Source of the DNA: Marivivens sp.
Lineage (GTDB): Bacteria; Pseudomonadota; Alphaproteobacteria; Rhodobacterales; Rhodobacteraceae
Length of the DNA stretch: 6,596 nt
NCBI GenBank assembly: GCA_024642185.1
Contig: JAHEBR010000118.1
Coordinates: 1 to 6,596 of the forward strand
Reading direction: 5' to 3'
Of this stretch, positions 6,003-6,596 are shown piece after piece. The notes below the pieces were generated by a model, which saw only the letters and a program-made list of their open reading frames with translations, did no database searches and had not been told where the DNA came from. Within the stretch, counting starts at the first letter, position 1. Every line of letters begins with the position of its first letter. The position numbers and the translations under genes are program-made.

Positions 6003-6596
6003 TCACACGAACCATGCAACGGCGAAAAACAGCACAGGGATAAGACCAGCATTACGGTTGGACCTGAAGAGCATCAAGAGGCGCTCGGGTGAGTCGGGGT
6101 CGAAGCGGCCAAGCTGCCAGGCAAGATGCCAGCCGAAGGCCCAGACGCCGCCGAGGGCGAGGACCAGCGAAAGGACCGACCGATCAATCACCGCAAGAAG
6201 TGTTGCCGCGCCCAAAAGGCCCACGGCGGCGACAAGAAACCGGCGCAGCCAGCGCGGCGAGGCCTCGCCAAAGAGGCGGGCGGTGGATTTGACGCCGATC
6301 AGGGCGTCGTCCTCGGTGTCTTGGTGGGCGTAGATCGTGTCGTAGAAGAGCGTCCAGGCGATACCGGCGACATAGAGAATGACCGGAGTCAGCGAGAGGC
6401 TTCCGGTGTGCGCCACCCAAGCCAGAAGCGCGCCCCAGTTGAAGGCGATGCCGAGGAATACCTGAGGCCACCATGTAAAGCGCTTGGCAAAGGGATAGAT
6501 GGCGACCGGCAGGAGCGAGATCACCCCGACGAGGATGGCGTTTGAATTGAACGTCAGGAGAATCGCGAAAGCGATCAGCGCTTGGGCGATCATCCA
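6003..6596 (-). CDS. ubiA: 4-hydroxybenzoate polyprenyltransferase, C-terminal part
   Basis: An integral membrane prenyltransferase that attaches the polyprenyl tail to 4-hydroxybenzoate in ubiquinone synthesis. About 197 codons are present; the start and the N-terminal third, with the first Asp-rich motif, lie beyond the right edge. The ATG at 6593 is internal, because the frame continues upstream as Trp and the aligned position in known UbiA proteins is mid-protein. The visible part shows YPFAKRFTWWPQVFLG and FNWG, then the second Asp-rich magnesium-binding motif YDTIYAHQDTEDD, followed by GVKSTARLFG, all hallmarks of UbiA. Several hydrophobic membrane helices are evident, for example ALIAFAILLTF, LLGAATLLAVI and LIPVLFFAVAWFV at the C-terminus. 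Related family members (heme O synthase CtaB, menaquinone MenA) are less likely because KRFTWWPQ and the second-motif wording match UbiA. The stop lies 52 bases before the OmpA-like gene in the same direction. Confidence 0.92.
   Translation of the reverse strand, partial: WMIAQALIAFAILLTFNSNAILVGVISLLPVAIYPFAKRFTWWPQVFLGIAFNWGALLAWVAHTGSLSLTPVILYVAGIAWTLFYDTIYAHQDTEDDALIGVKSTARLFGEASPRWLRRFLVAAVGLLGAATLLAVIDRSVLSLVLALGGVWAFGWHLAWQLGRFDPDSPERLLMLFRSNRNAGLIPVLFFAVAWFV

Noticed and set aside
1..6596. Defence, mobile or phage system, CRISPR array or RNA gene
   Set aside because: No transposase, recombinase, nuclease, helicase, direct-repeat array, tRNA-like cloverleaf or rRNA sequence was found. 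All genes look like core or ordinary metabolic chromosome genes with uniform base use.

Overview
The window comes from a GC-rich genome (clearly above 55% G+C by eye). It reads like an alphaproteobacterial chromosome, most likely Rhodobacterales (Roseobacter group). The basis is codon use, a Sua5-type protein with its C-terminal domain, an acyl-CoA dehydrogenase of the long DmdC-like type, and a ubiA / OmpA-like / small coiled-coil gene order that I recall from that order. The taxonomic call is inference from protein resemblance, not from a marker RNA. No mobile element, CRISPR array, tRNA, rRNA or phage gene was seen.

Layout from left to right. Positions 1-943 (minus) hold a metallo-beta-lactamase-fold hydrolase that runs off the left edge. 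It starts at a TTG that overlaps the stop of the gene upstream. Positions 940-2643 (minus) hold a complete acyl-CoA dehydrogenase with an extra C-terminal domain. A 108-base divergent intergenic region (2644-2751) contains a small hairpin and a weak candidate promoter. Positions 2752-3705 (plus) encode L-threonylcarbamoyladenylate synthase (Sua5/YrdC/YwlC family), a tRNA t6A enzyme. Its stop directly abuts the stop of a convergent gene at 3706-4029 (minus), a 107-residue protein with one membrane segment and a long coiled coil. Upstream of that, 4043-5950 (minus) encodes a 635-residue membrane-anchored OmpA-like protein, and 6003 to beyond 6596 (minus) encodes the C-terminal part of the ubiquinone prenyltransferase UbiA. 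Coding density is very high and no gene-free stretch exceeds 108 bases.

Functional grouping. The acyl-CoA dehydrogenase and the hydrolase look like a two-gene, translationally coupled acyl-CoA catabolic operon. ubiA, the OmpA-like gene and the coiled-coil gene are collinear with short gaps (52 and 13 bases). The last two look like a cell-envelope pair: a membrane-anchored periplasmic protein ending in a peptidoglycan-binding domain, and a small membrane coiled-coil protein. The least described part is the roughly 450-residue middle of the OmpA-like protein. It reads as three tandem copies of a unit of about 120 residues, each resembling two BON-like halves. Most of the rest is ordinary core genome.
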